64,000 nucleotides of DNA from Sphagnum compactum (lineage: Eukaryota > Bryophyta > Sphagnopsida > Sphagnales), in contig OZ234498.1 in assembly GCA_965153455.1 (NCBI GenBank), positions 10,478,001-10,542,000 on the forward strand, read 5' to 3'. Numbering within the stretch: the stretch's first letter is position 1; each line of letters starts with the position of its first letter. Below are positions 1-16,982 of the stretch, piece by piece. A program made the translations under genes and the position numbers. Under the pieces are notes generated by a model that saw only the letters and a program-made list of their open reading frames with translations, searched no databases and was not told the DNA's origin.

Positions 1-320
1 GATTAGTTTCTGCTAGACAAGAGATGAAAAACATAATAAATACAGGAAACAAAGGAATGCCAAACCATATTTGCTTTTGCGCTATTACAATCTCACTGAA
101 ATTACAAGAACCTACACAGATTAGTACGGTAATAATAATAAGACCAATAGAAACTTCATAAGAAACCATTTGAGCTGCAGATCGTAATGCTCCTAAAAAA
201 GCATATTTAGAATTACTAGACCAACCCGCCGTAATGATCCCATAAACACCTAGGGAAGATATAGCAAATAAATAAAGTATACCTACATTTAAATCCGACA
301 ATACCATACCATAATCAAAA
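1..320 (-). CDS. nad1: nad1 exon 2, partial (NADH dehydrogenase subunit 1)
   Basis: This is the second exon of a core membrane subunit of respiratory complex I, running off the left edge of the window. The minus-strand frame begins [11 protein letters not shown] at base 320 and reads without a stop through the [16 protein letters not shown] and [13 protein letters not shown] signatures of nad1 to about residue 200 of the protein. The 3' splice site follows ...CCCCTAC and restores the Pro codon split after CC in exon 1. The first 107 codons of the exon are present and the rest lies outside the window. No stop or frameshift is visible in the part shown. Confidence 0.95.
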
Positions 321-1122
321 GTAGGGGTCGATAATTGATTTCTTCGCCCTCCGAACCATACGTGACAGTTTCCCGTCATATAGCTCTCCGCCACTGATTT
401 ATTGAAGTGCGTAAAAATATATATATATATATTTTTATTTTTTTTTTATTTTTTAATTTTTTTTTGACGCACTTCACCAAGTTTTTATTAAATGAGGTCA
501 TAGCAGCATTTGAGTGTCTACTATGATCAACCAGTTTCCTTGGAAAAGTTCAAGCATAACCGGCTTTGCCACATTTGTAATGAGGAAAGGGCCACACTCT
601 CTACCATCAAATCATGACTGCCGCCCTTCAATACTTAGCTTAGTTGGTCTCCCTTCTCACTTACTACAACGACTCCGTTGACCCTCTCCCTAAAGAGTGG
701 GCCGATCCCGTGATTGCGTCTTCGACTCTTCTTTTCACCCGTGCGTTGAGGTAAGATGTCCGCATAGTCTTATTTTCTCTTATTGAAAATGCTCCCGAAA
801 AAATAAATATATCTTTTTTTCCGTCTTCGGCCTCTGTTATACCTACCAAAAGAACCGATTACGAGACCAAGTCGTTACCCGCTGGCTTGGTAAATGCTGT
901 CGTTCAGCGGCTACGTAATTCGGATTTGTTAGCCTTATCAACCCCAACAATATCTTCCGAGCCGTCCTTAGAGATATGGGTCTCCCGTGACTTGGTTTCC
1001 CAGATGCTTTTCTACGCGCATTGCGGCAACGCTACCTCTGGGTGATTTACTCCATTGACGTAGACTGGAGATCAGACACCGGGACATGCCCCATAGCGAC
1101 GAAAGCACCTTACACGGCGCAC
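321..1122 (-). other. group II intron nad1i287
   Basis: An 802-bp intron separates the nad1 exons exactly after coding nt 287. It starts GTGCG and ends AC, as group II introns do. A domain V-like hairpin (GAGCTATATGACGGGAAACTG..., minus strand) lies near bases 340-390, just before the 3' splice site. No maturase frame is visible. It contains an A/T run at about 418-465. Its domain V resembles that of the cox2 intron at 9339-10496. The same insertion site is known from mosses and several vascular plants. Confidence 0.85.
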
Positions 1123-1409
1123 GGTATAACAGCCCAAGCAATCAAACTTAACATAAATGTAATTACTGGAGCCATTATAAAAATAAATAAATTAGCACTA
1201 CTTGGTAAAATGGGTTCTTTTATCATTAATTTAAAACCATCTGCTAAAGGTTGTAACAATCCAAACAATCCCACTACATTAGGACCCTTTCTACGTTGCA
1301 TGGAAGCCATTACTTTACGTTCAACTAAAACTAAAAAAGCTACTCCTAGTAAAAGGGGTATTATTATTCCAAGTATTTTTGCTAAAATACCAATGATATA
1401 CAGTCTCAT
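1123..1409 (-). CDS. nad1: nad1 exon 1
   Basis: This 287-nt exon encodes the N-terminal 95 residues of complex I subunit ND1, starting [14 protein letters not shown] and ending AWAVIP. The [15 protein letters not shown] loop, a conserved part of the quinone-site region, is intact. I chose the ATG at 1409 because it matches the usual plant N-terminus; an in-frame upstream ATG at 1439 would add 10 lysine-rich residues ([10 protein letters not shown]), which looks like leader read-through. The exon ends in the middle of a Pro codon at the intron. cox3 lies about 1.7 kb upstream on the same strand. Confidence 0.95.
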
Positions 1410-3136
1410 TTTGTTGGCTTTTTTTTTATCTTGTTCCATGTTAAAAGCTACGAAAAAAAAAGAAATATATATTTCTTTCTGCTAGCTTTAGAAAAACATG
1501 GGTTGTGGACCACAGACTAACAAGGTGAGGCTACCTTACGGGTGATTAGAAGGTAAACCCTTGGAGGTAGCCTAAATAAGTAATGGCCTTCCTCAAAGAA
1601 AGTTGTAAAATGTTATAAGAATTTTGAACGTGACACGTTATTGGCTATAGTCAGAAAACAGACACCCACCTGCAGCAAAAAAAATAAATAAATAAATATA
1701 TATATATATATATATATATATTTATTTATTTATTTATTTATTTTTATTTATTTTTTTTTAATTTTTTTTTGGCCACAGGTTTACGGCGAAAAAAGACTTC
1801 TTGCCTTTGCCTTTGAGCTAAGCATCGACAAAACGCTTGCGCAAGAAGAATGCATTGCTTTTTTTTTCGATTAGTGCAATCAGAAAACGGGCTAATAAGC
1901 CTTTAAAAAGTTTAATTTAAATCGGGACTGATTTGAGCTTGTAAAACAAATCAGGCCGCGGGGCGCAACATCTTTTTCTACTAATTTATGAAACAAAAAA
2001 TATATATATATATATATTTGCTGCGTCCTTCGTCTACAAAGCCAACGAAATGCTATGCACCTTTTCGAGATCCATACATATAAGCATTTTCCTTTATAAA
2101 GTAGTTTTATCGTTTAGTACATGTAGCCCACCCACTCTAATATGTATGTACGCTTTACATAATGGCGCTTTTTACGAACAATCTGAACCAAAAGAAACAA
2201 AAAAAGGGGGGTGCGCGGGTGAGCCGCGCACCCTCGCATAATAGACGAAGAAGGCCGCAGGTCTATATTTTTTACTCGCTTTCCACAAAAATGAAATATT
2301 ACTGCTATACCATCAGCATGAGGCCGCCTTTTTAGAACACGACGTAGACACCAGCCTGAGCGGGCCGGCATAAGGCAAGCACGCGCGTGCTGCGCGGCGT
2401 TGGTTAACTTTATTGCTCTTCTTATACAATTTTCACGGTTGCTCTTAAGCAGCTACGGGTTTACTCATTTTATTGCTGTTGGAAGGAAAGCAGACTGCAT
2501 ATTTTAAGGAACAGGCGGGGCGTAGCAAACATATATTTTTTTCAGCGATAAGATTTTCTTTCCGCCTCGTATGTTTTTTGGATCGACGCCATAATGTCCT
2601 ATGCCATAGCTCGACTTTTTTTTAGAGTAATTAGGCTATAACCTTTGAGTCTACCAGAATATTTGCCTTGTGACATGACTGAGTATACTTGTGATATGCA
2701 TAACAATTTGATTTTATCTGGCCTGCTTCCAATGCTGCGTAGGCAACGATCATGATTACTATAAGTATAACTGCTTTGATCAAAGTAGCTTTACCAAGAT
2801 TACCTATGCAACCAACTACATGATCATATCCTACTTTATCATAAATAAAATTTCTTACTTTTTCATTTTAAGAAATTAACCAAAATAAAAGGAATATTGC
2901 TATAACATCAAAAATTCTACAAAATGATATTAACCATAATACCTTCCAAAAAGTACTAGGATCCATATTAAAATCTATAAAACTAATCACAAATACCACT
3001 ATAATTGCATAAAGGCATAATTACATCAAAGCAACGGTGCCGTTCTCCAAAAAGAACCAGACTAAATTGAGTTCTATCTTTAAATAAAGTATGATTAGGT
3101 TGGTAAAAAAATGTTTTAGATTTTTTTCTCCTTTTT
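1410..3136. other. intergenic region between cox3 and nad1
   Basis: About 1.7 kb with no recognised gene. A long A/T palindrome (AAAT repeats, then TA repeats, then TTTA repeats) lies at about 1681-1745, and a second TA tract at about 1998-2019. A minus-strand stretch near 2590-2800 reads open for about 50 codons (ending SLITLKKSRAMA) and resembles a basic protein tail, but I cannot assign it. A segment at about 2247-2285 is similar to one at 29043-29085 (shared core GGTCTATATTTTTTA after a GGCCGCAG motif). Confidence 0.55.
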
Positions 3137-3427
3137 CTAATTACCTCCCCACCAATAAATAGATACAAATAAAAATAACCAAACCACATCAACAAAATGC
3201 CGATACCAAGCAGCTGCTTCAAAGCCAAAGTGATGCGTTTGAGTAAAATGTCCTAGATATTGACGAATAGCACATATTATTAGGAATATGGTACCTATAA
3301 TGACATGAAAACCATGAAATCCCGTGGCTAGAAAAAAAGTAGAACCATAAATACCATCAGAAATCGTGAAAGGTGCTTCTACATATTCCATTCCTTGAAA
3401 CCCTGTGAAGACTAAGGCCAGCAAAAT
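3137..3427 (-). CDS. cox3: cox3 exon 2 (cytochrome c oxidase subunit III)
   Basis: The 291-nt second exon encodes the C-terminal 96 residues of subunit III, a core inner-membrane subunit of complex IV. It reads [15 protein letters not shown] at the start and ends [12 protein letters not shown] with TAG at 3137. With exon 1 the protein is 265 residues, the usual length. Codon 245 is CGG (Arg) where the family has Trp (AAAWYWHFVDV), so C-to-U editing at nt 733 would be needed in a functional copy. No stop or frameshift is seen. Confidence 0.95.
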   Translation of the reverse strand: MLLALVFTGFQGMEYVEAPFTISDGIYGSTFFLATGFHGFHVIIGTIFLIICAIRQYLGHFTQTHHFGFEAAAWYRHFVDVVWLFLFVSIYWWGGN

Positions 3428-4272
3428 GTTAGAGTCAAAAGTTATTTCATAGAGCCGTACGACTTGGTTGCCGTTTACTCATATGATATAGTAAAGTGCT
3501 CTCTAAACTGTGCAAGATAGTTACCTATCACACAACTCACCAACCTGATCTTTTACCATGTCTCCATAGGGCACATAGTCGTTTGTTTTATTTTAAAGTT
3601 TTGGGATTAATTTTATCTGGACATAAAGTCAGATTTCCTGTGTCAATCAGGTAGAGTCCATAAATTAAAATCATTTATGTACATTGGTTTAGACTCCTTC
3701 CCGTTTTGCCCTTAAACAAATAAGATCGAGTCAAGTGTTTTACTGTTGCCAGCTCTCTCTTAAGTGGGCAGATACTATGAGTCCTCCGTCCTAGATATCC
3801 AGATCGTGGCTATCTAGTTCACCGGTACTACCGAGGTACTCTTATATTTACGTGAAAACACATAAGATTTCCAACTAATAGTGCTAGTTCGAACGAAAAA
3901 GCAGCCGTGCTTCCAGTGTTTTTGTTTTATATTGGGGTTAAGACCTCCTCTTGCTCTGCCGCAGGCAGGCTACCATTCTGCTGCGGAGGAGGTAGCGCTA
4001 TGATATTATTAATTAATCAATAACCTGACCGAACACGCTCAAATTAGTATCTTACCCACACCTCACATTCATGAATGACCCATTCGGCTATCTTTTAAAG
4101 ACACGGTCGGAAAAGTTCTCTAAAGTTAGTCAACCCTGTCCTTTCCTTTTGCAACATGCTATTGTTCCAGTTCGTTTAAATGGTAAGTTGCATCCGTCTC
4201 ATTGTGAGCATCAGCAATGGTATGATTACAAGAGGTAATCAAAAAGTTTCCTCAGTAATCTGACGGTCGCCT
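3428..4272 (-). other. group II intron cox3i507
   Basis: An 845-bp intron interrupts cox3 after coding nt 507. The 3' end is ...TTTTGACTCTAAC, with a domain V-like hairpin at about 3480-3545 (GAGTTGTGTGATAGGTAACT..., minus strand). The 5' end reads AGGCGACCGT instead of the usual GTGYG, so the boundary could shift by one base. The nad5i230 intron at 34978-35851 has nearly the same two ends, so the two are probably sister introns. No maturase frame is visible. Confidence 0.8.
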
Positions 4273-4779
4273 GGTAGCTACTAAAGCGTAAACAACTTGC
4301 TTTTTGGATCCAGCTAATATAGCATGATGAGCCCAAGTTACGGCAGCTCCAGATGAAAGTAAAATAAGGGTATTTAGAAAAGGAATTCCCCAAGGATTTA
4401 ACACATCAATTCCTTTGGGAGGCCAAATAGCTCCAATCTCTACCGTAGGTGCCAAAGAGGAATGGGAAAAAGCCCAAAAGAAAGCTAAAAAGGACATGAC
4501 TTCAGACACAATAAACAAAATCATACCATAGCGAAGTCCTAATTGGACCACAAATGTATGATGTCCTTCGTAAGTAGATTCACGTATAACGTCGTGCCAC
4601 CATACAAACATAGTATATAAGATCATTCCCAAGCCTAAACTAAGGAGTGTTCCACCTTCCGCAAAAGAGTGCATATACATAACACCACCAATGGTGCTTG
4701 CCAGAGCTCCTAATGAACCCAAAAGAGGCCATGGACTTGGATCTACTAAATGATAAGGATGCTTTTGAGAGACACTCAT
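4273..4779 (-). CDS. cox3: cox3 exon 1
   Basis: The 507-nt first exon encodes residues 1-169 of cytochrome c oxidase subunit III. It starts [20 protein letters not shown] and contains the WWHDVIRE and [15 protein letters not shown] signatures of the family. It ends ...VVYALVAT at the intron. The ATG lies only 21 bases beyond the cox2 stop codon on the same strand, so cox2 and cox3 would be co-transcribed in a working mitochondrion. The exon is intact. Confidence 0.97.
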
Positions 4780-4800
4780 AATTGGTTCTGTGTTTGCTTT

Positions 4801-4865
4801 TTAGTCTAATTTATTAGATACCCAAGAAACATAATCATCCAAAGAAACGGCTTCTACGACGATAG
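4801..4865 (-). CDS. cox2: cox2 exon 4
   Basis: This short last exon encodes IVVEAVSLDDYVSWVSNKLD followed by TAA at 4801-4803, the conserved C-terminus of cytochrome c oxidase subunit II. It completes the Pro codon split at the cox2i691 intron. The intron ends ...GACCTCTAT just upstream. It is too short to be found by simple ORF calling. Confidence 0.93.
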
Positions 4866-9338
<4,473 letters not shown>

Positions 9339-10496
9339 ATAGGGGTCAGCGCTTGGTGCCTGCCCTCAGAACCATATGTGACAGTTTTCCGTCATAAAGC
9401 TCGCTACCTTGAACCTCAGCCTGGAGGGGAGGGCCCCTTCCAAAACAAAGTATGAAACGTAACGGCGCTACGCGCACCTTGTGGTCTTCCCCAAAACTCA
9501 GCACACTATAGGCTATAACCTCTCTGTGGTTAAGCAAATTTGTGAAATTGAAAAAATATATTATTTTTTTCTCTGGTCTCTTTTAAACCCTTCCAGGCGG
9601 GCGCTACGCGCACCTTTGTTCGCAAAGCGAACAAAGTGGACGTGTATTGAACAAAAACAATAGGTCAGCGGGAAGCTTGCAAAGGGGCAAGCAAAAAAAT
9701 ATATATATATATTTTTTTTCTCACCGTATTCTACGAACTATTGTCAAATGGGATCACTAAGGCTATAGGCTGATGGCTTCGTAACACGTAGCTAGGAAGG
9801 TAGGATCATTGAGAGCGTAGCAGTCCATTGTATCTTCCATCCTTGCATCTACAGGCTTTCATTCGCTCTTCGACTAAAATACGGACATGGAAAAAAAAAA
9901 ATAGATCTATTTTTTTCGTTCAGATCTGCGTATGTAGTCTGAGACCTCAGAGAGGAGAGGATACGAAACAGTCTTAGGCTGATCCCCTTAATAGCTAAAA
10001 CTATGCATTCTTACTACGGGATCTCTGAATTCTCCCTGAATAGGAAGTTATTTCCCTAGCTCCCACCATCACAAATTTGTTATCTCCTAAAGGGTTAGAT
10101 CCTTGCGTGAATGCCTGATTTCTTAGGCTATTCTTGTATAGAGTGCCACGTGGGGATTCAAGTCCCGTGTTCGCAATTGACATCGAGCGCGAGTTTGGCC
10201 CTTTCACAGGCTTACTATCCACGCGTATGCCCTAATATTCTGCTTGAGACATATGGTCTAGAATTAGACTAAATTTACGTGTCAAGTTCGTTATCCTGAT
10301 CTTTCCTTATGCTTTGTCGAAGCGTCCTAGTGAGGGCAGTCTCAATGTTCTTCGAGTTTCACATGATGCTTTCGGGGCAACTTTATTGCTAAAAATGTCC
10401 CACCTGTGTAGCTCACATCTTGACGATAGCCAGCTTGAGCAAATGTAGCAAAGTCGGAGCAGAGCTCTGCAACCGTGATGATATATTTAGGTGCAC
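9339..10496 (-). other. group II intron cox2i104
   Basis: A 1,158-bp intron after nt 110 of this reading frame, which equals nt 104 in the conventional numbering because this gene has two extra N-terminal codons. It starts GTGCACC and ends ...CCCCTAT. A domain V-like hairpin (GAGCTTTATGACGGAAAACTGTCAC) lies at about 9365-9405. It is similar to cox2i691 over its 5' half and to nad1i287 at its 3' end. A perfect A/T palindrome around AGATCT is at about 9894-9917. The neighbouring cox2i97 site is uninterrupted. Confidence 0.8.
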
Positions 10497-10606
10497 TCAA
10501 TTATTCCTTGCATCATAGGTGTTGCTGCGTCTTGAAATCCTAATTGCCAAGTTTCTGCAGCGTCACAATAAGCAATTGGAAATAGCCATATGTTTTTCAA
10601 AATCAT
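10497..10606 (-). CDS. cox2: cox2 exon 1
   Basis: A 110-nt exon encodes the N-terminus [20 protein letters not shown] then [16 protein letters not shown], which is the conserved start of plant cytochrome c oxidase subunit II. The exon ends in the split Asp codon (GA) at the GTGCACC intron start. The upstream region holds a damaged duplicate of nad1 intron/exon sequence. The gene as a whole is a pseudogene in this copy because of the exon 2 frameshift and the exon 3 stop. Confidence 0.9.
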
Positions 10607-10694
10607 TTGGTATATTCTTGTTTTTTTCAGAACTACTCCAGCCCTTCTAGAGGGCCCCTTGCAAAAGGGCCAGCCAACAAAAAAATAGATTTTT

Positions 10695-10830
10695 TTTTGC
10701 CTTCGCATAAGGACGCCCATATAGGCAGACCCACCATAATGATCCCATAAAAACCCATCAAATAGAAAGATCAAAAATAAAACCCACCCTCCAAAACCAT
10801 AGGTGATAGTTTCACATCATACGACTTTCC
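10695..10830 (-). pseudogene. degenerate duplicate of the nad1 intron 3' end and exon 2 start
   Basis: Read on the minus strand this segment has a domain V-like hairpin (GTCGTATGATGTGAAACTATCAC) followed by GGAGGGTG, then a line ending TTTTATGGGATCATTATGGTGGGT. The true nad1 copy at about 190-390 has the same order, with GTTTATGGGATCATTACGGCGGGT. The two CG dinucleotides of nad1 both read TG here, and about 35 bases between the blocks are missing or scrambled. It is a non-functional remnant. Confidence 0.6.
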
Positions 10831-13800
10831 ATTTCAATTGATAGGACTTGAGTCCTAAGAAAGAGACTTGGCAGGTTCAAAAAGGAAAAAAACCTAAGCT
10901 CCCAACGGCTCTTCGAAAAGCGAAGGTATCTTTGTATTTTATAAAGACAAAGGAGTTTGCATTTGGGACGGGGTACTTAGTAGATAAATTAGGTGGTAAT
11001 TTTTCGTTAGGTGCTTGAGTTCTGCCTATAATATTTGTGGCGTTTCCCTATGGTAATTTGCTTTACATATTAATTTCTAGGTTTTTTCACTTTATTGCGC
11101 AAAGATCCCTAGCAGCTTTCAGCTTGTTTTATTTAGCTCCTACTATATGCTTATCAGCATCATCTAGACGTGGCTGTTCATCGTTCATCAGTATTTTTTT
11201 TCTATTTTATCTGACTAACGGTTGATTACGAGCATTCATTCTTTTTCCCCTTTCGACCTCTTTCAACAGCTGATCTGTGTTTTTAGCTTCATTAATAAGC
11301 ACCTAATCTGATAATCGAACTTCAACTTTTCCAATTTGAAGTTCTTTTCTTGCAATTTGAATTTATTTACTTTATTTGGATTATCTACGTACCTAGAATA
11401 TAACCAAGTACCCCTCATCGCAGTAAACATGCCTATCCTACTATCAGCTATCCTAACAGCCTCTATGGATGGGGTTTTCCTCTGCAAAGTGACCTACAGC
11501 CTCGCTAGCAACCTTTGTGGCTTGCCTTTTTTTTCTCATACTTTACTTTATTACTTTGCTCACGACCCGCATACTTTTTCGAACTATTCTATGAGGAGTA
11601 CCTCTATTGGGCGTACTATTAGAATGGCGGCTAGACCTACAAAAGCAATGAGAGAGCACACAATAAAACTGTAGAAATTTCTTAGTAGGCTAGGTGTGAG
11701 CGTCAACCTAACAGCTACTTTCCTCTGCAAAGCTAGCGCATGGAAGTAGCCGTCTAAAACTTGTAAAATACCGTCCCAGGTAAGTGCAATGCCTTTACTT
11801 TCTGGGGCAGAAATTTTGTGCCTTCTTTTAGTTTCCATTTTGGCATATCTTGAAATAAACCAAGATGCCAGGAAACAAGCAACGTAAAACAAAATTGACT
11901 AGAAATCTGTTGTCTGCCGATAAAGCTGAGCCAAAGAGCAGACTTAAGTTAATATCAATAAATGGTGAATACAGCCGCAAGAGCTAAATTATGGTATAAC
12001 TGCTCATAGATTGTGCATTTATATGATAGATTTATACAATAAGTATTGAAAAATGATAGAGCTGAATAAAGGGTGGGCCTGTTAAATGGAAAATATCTTA
12101 CCTAATATTTTGAAAACAAAGAAATCTAGAAAATAGTAAATAAATTCTCAAGCACACACTATTAGATAGAATATATCAAAAATAGATTTTATCTTTCGAT
12201 ACTCAGGTCAAGGTCCTAAAAATGAGAGGATATAACCATATTGAAGTCAGAACACTCCTTTTTGAAAATCTCCAATTATTACTAGAGCTTCGTGCTTTTT
12301 CGATTTTTACATTAATTTATCTGTCCCGGGTATTTACCAAAGTGTTCCTTAGTCTACGTAAAACATATATTTTGTTGAGAGCGGTGCTTTGACGTAAAGC
12401 TAGAAAAGTGTGATGATAAGTAGAGGGACTCATGGTTGAGAGTGCGTTTTTTATTATTATTTGTGAGACACTAATTTCTCCCAAGAAACATACATAAGAT
12501 TTATTCATTTTTTTCAATTGATTAGCATTTAAGCTTTTAATGGCTATATCTTGCTCTGGTACGAAACCAGTTGCTTTCTTTGACAAAGTAAACGCCCTTA
12601 AGCCTACGGCTCTCTTACTCTTGCCGGTTTTTGCAATAAATAACAGCTTATTGGGCAATCCAATAAATTGAACAAAGCTAGGTGTATTCATAAGTTTTTA
12701 TTTGTATTTTATCTGTTCCTATGGCGGGATTTTATTTGGGAAGCACTATATAAATAAATAAATAATCATAAAGAGAAATCATCGACAACCCTTAATCTGC
12801 TTTAAGGAAATCATATCAAATATGATTTCCACCATACTAGGAAGAACTCGAAAAACATAATCTAATAACTTACGAACCTTCTATTAGGTAATAAATTGAG
12901 ATAAAATTCTAAAAGAGTTTTGATAATTTTCATACATTTTGGCGGTCTTCTACAAGGTTTGCAGGGAGTTACGACCGAATTTGCCTTATAATATAATTGC
13001 CGAATTTTCAAACAATCTACCCAAATTGCAGGCAAATATGGACAAATATCCATAAAATATTTTGCAAACCTGGCAGATCTTCACAAAAATGACAGATAAT
13101 TTCGAAAGCTTTGTATGGTTGTTTACATAATTCCATTTAAACAACCTTTAACATATGAAATATTTTAAACTTTGAACCTGAAATTTCACAATAAATGAAG
13201 ATAATAAGATTATGCTTATTTCTCTATTTATAAATTTGAAAGATGCACCCTCCTGACCTCTAAACGTTAAGGGTACTAAAGGCCCAAAACCTTACCTATT
13301 AGGGTTACTTGTTTTTGTAGGGCTTTTATATATATGTTTACCCAGGAAAAGCCAAAATATTATTATTATGAAAATGGGCTATTAGATGGTGGGGTCTAAG
13401 TTCCATCGCAGGGTTGCTTCAGCTGGAATAGTCAAATAAGATCGAAGATACAAGGCGTAAACTGAAGAAAATGCATTTTCCGTCACAGGGTAAGTTTGGC
13501 AGCCGGCCCTGTTAACAACTTGTCTCCATATATTTTCTATATAGTGCCGGCTATGTTCTGAAGGTTTAAGATTATATATTTATCTGTTGCAGTGCACTCA
13601 CGACTCGGCTCTCTCATACCTTCCTTTGTAGTCTGGCAATTCCTCAAATTCATTTCTTGTTAAAATAAGGACTTCACGTTTAGACTTAAATATTTCCTGA
13701 ATAACAGCATTGTTGCCTTTTCCTGGGTTGCTATTTGAATTAATGGTTTGTGGTAGGAGTTCTTAAAACCTTTTTTAACGAATTCTTTTTTCAATATTCC

Positions 13801-14869
13801 CAAAGAGAGCCTTTGCTCAAAGCTTTTGGTTTTTTTAGGGAAAGAAAACTAAAGAAATCATAGTATAACACGATGTTAGGTCCACATCTACAATTCAGTA
13901 TCCTTTTCCTTCCCATCAAATATAACCCACTTCAGTTAGGTACATTTATCCTATTGCTTGTTTAACAATCAAGTTAAACAAATCTTTATAATTAATTAGG
14001 AGGTATAATACAAGGGCGCAGCCCGAAATCGGAAAATTCTTTCGACTTCTTCTTTGGAAAGGCTTTTAGTCTAATTAAATATACCACTAAGTTCCTGGGC
14101 CTTTGGCCCTTCGACTTCTGGTGTGCTCTGCACAATAAGAGGGTTAAAGGGCTTTAGGAGATTTGGCTGCCTGAGAAACCTTGACGGGCCTAAGTAAACA
14201 CATTATATACTATAATGCAAAGGGGCGGCCAAAAGAATATTAAATACGATCATCACATTTCCATCGCCAATTTGATTGCACTTTGAATGTATTTTGGTCT
14301 GCCCATAATGCTGTCATCATCGGTTATTTGTTTCAGCACTATAATGTCCCCAGTATAAATCTCACTATCTGAAATTAACAATAGGGCCTCACAACTAGGT
14401 TAGTAGGCTAAAAAGGCTTTGTATTAAGTTCTCGAAGGTTTATTGTTAATATTTTCCCTGGGCCGATAGAAGCTACTATGACAAAAATACATAAAAGTTT
14501 ACCCGTGGCCCCAATTTGAAAGTCTTTTATAGAGAGCGTAGTACCTCTGGGTCACAGCCTAAATGAAAGCTTTCCAAAATAAAATCCTAACATCATGCCC
14601 TCCCCTTAAGAAAAAGTTAGGGCACTTTTGGTCGGATGCTTGTGGAAAGAAAACTCGACAGGGTGCCGAGAGCGCAGCTTTTTTCCTTTTGCCAATTGAA
14701 CTCTCTAGATTCTATTTAGACCAACGACCCAATAAATAGAGTAAGCCTTTTTAGAAAGATAAGTAATGGGTCATGATGTTAAGCGAAGAGGGCTTTAATA
14801 ATCATGCAAGATACTTAATGAAAGCAAGTCATACATACATTGTGTTTATGTACAACATTGCAATTATCA

Positions 14870-14950
14870 AGTTGGACCCACCATAATATAATCCTTAAAA
14901 AGGCTCTCTTCCAAACCATACTTACACTCCAAGCACATGGCTCTTGCTCA
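14870..14950 (-). pseudogene. possible second nad1 intron/exon remnant
   Basis: On the minus strand a domain V-like stretch (GAGCCATGTGCTTGGAGTGT then AAGTATGGTT) is followed within 30 bases by GGATTATATTATGGTGGGTCC, which resembles the GGATCATTATGGTGGGTC of the remnant at 10.7 kb. The match is short, so this is tentative. Confidence 0.35.
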
Positions 14951-16982
14951 GTATTTTAAACTAGCATAATTAAACGAGATGGATGGTCCAGCCAAATTCA
15001 ACAAAAAAAAATAAAATTCTGCTTTGATGAAGACCAAGTTCATACCATGACTGCATAATAGTTAAAAAACTAATTGTTTTCCTTCCAATTTATTATACTA
15101 TGGAAACTCTGACGCCATTGCTGATGGCTCTAACATCGAGAGCACCGGGCCGCAGAGTACAACATATATATTTCTCTCTTCCCTTGGCCTCGGAAATGAG
15201 CTATGGGAAGAAAGTAGGTAAATTCAAGCCTAAAATTCCCGCTTCGCAGGGGCGCGGGTCAGAGAGAAAAAAAAATAGAAAAAAAAGAAAAGTTTTCTTT
15301 CTCAATCCTTAAGGATTGAGAGCTTTTTAAAAAAAAGCAAGCCCGGGCAGGGCCTTCAGTACTTAATTAAGCCTGCCGGGGGGCGTTTCCGAATTGTTCT
15401 GATAGAAGAGGTCCTCACTTAGGATCGCTTTGAGTTATTTTCTGTGCTATGGACAAAGCTGCAAGTCAAGCAATCGAGTGTAGCAAGTTTATCTGCCTAT
15501 GCACATAGCTTGATAGCTATAAGCAAACTAAACACAATGCATCATGCATCTTGTGGAGAAATCCATGATGAGTGTTTGGCACGACTGCATTTGTTCTACA
15601 TGATCAGTATAACTTTTCCGTCAACCGTGAAAATTATATATAAAAAACAGAGCCTACAAAGGCTTTGCTTACTTATTTTAGGTAAAATAAACCTCTCAAA
15701 AACCCAATCTATCTAAGTGCAAACGGCCGAACCAATACCATGCTTGTAAAGGAGATTTAAAGCAGATTATGTAACTTGTTTTCTATGTTTTAGTGAAAAA
15801 ACTACTTGGCTTTTATTTAGTTATGCAATAACATAGTAATTAAATGCTATGCCATAGATCTACTCGGTAGATCTATGGTTTAAGATTGAACGCTATGCGC
15901 GCCTTAAAAAAGATTAAAAATCTGCGCATTTTTTATGCTCGATAGCTCGACCATGCTATGCTTACATAGGTAAGAGTCAAAAAAAATAAATGACTTGCCT
16001 TTAACTATAAAGTTTATCCATACCAGATAAGGCCTAACTTAGACATAGTCTACACTATGTTGCCTTTCTCAACACTTTTTTTAAATGAAGGTGAGGTATT
16101 ACTTTAAACATGCTCTAAACAATGCCATAGTAAAAAGCTAAAGACTATACCAATATATTCGGCGCACTTAACAGCCATTTACTCCAACCGCCAAGCTACT
16201 AAACAAAAAGCACAAAAAAAAATATTTGGCTGCACTTTACGCCTTTAGCCATAAGGACAAAAGTTGTGGTAAAAAAGTTTCAATTAAATAGAAAAGATAA
16301 ATGTATCAAGGGCAATGCAGTAACTTAGAGAAGAAAATGAGTCGCCATGCCACCACCTTTATTTGCCGTTCTGCTCTACGCTCATTGGCGATTGCAGTGC
16401 GCAGGTCACAGCAAATTATTTTACAAAATATAGAATTTGTTTTTTCCATTTTTCGACTAATAAAAGGTAAAGCAGGACTTAAGTCGTCCGCCCAGCTTAT
16501 TATCTAACACACGTCAAAAAAATCTATATTTTTTTCACCCCCCCTCACCCCACATTTATTATTGGCTCTATGAAGGAAGAGCGGGACTTTAGTCCCGGAA
16601 AATGTTAGCTTTCCGGGGGTTTACTCAGAGGTTTACCCGCTTTCTTTGCTTTGTGAAGAAAAGAAGCAGAAATTGAAAGGGCGCAGCAGAAGAGCGCTTC
16701 TTAAAAGAGGCGTACAAAAAAGAATATATATTTCGCTACGCGCCTTCCTTTTCGTTTTTATCTTCTCGACCCTTGATTTGCTATGCAAATTAAGTTGGTT
16801 CCTGTCCAAATATACATGTGCCCTCTTTTTTGAAGGTTTATTATACTTGTCATTGCATCAAAATACATACTCTTTTTATTGCTTACTTTGTCCCTTCCTA
16901 AAATAGAGGTCCTCCCATAAATAAAATCAAAATATATATTTTGATTTCCGAGCTTCTTCATGGCCTCAAAGAGCTGAAGCCC

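Larger units (their letters stand above)
10607..16982. other. gene-poor region between nad6 and cox2
   Basis: About 6.4 kb without a gene I can identify, which is long for most moss mitochondrial genomes. It holds a damaged copy of the nad1i287 3' end plus exon 2 start at about 10695-10830 and a weaker one at 14870-14950. A minus-strand frame at 12317-12691 (124 codons) and frames at 11336-11674 (plus) and 11584-11892 (minus) have no family I recognise. An AT hairpin lies at 16515-16536. No tRNA with a proper T-arm was seen. Confidence 0.5.

Noticed and set aside
12317-12691. Minus-strand 124-codon frame as a mitochondrial gene
   Set aside because: No match to any bryophyte mitochondrial protein I know and no conserved neighbour.
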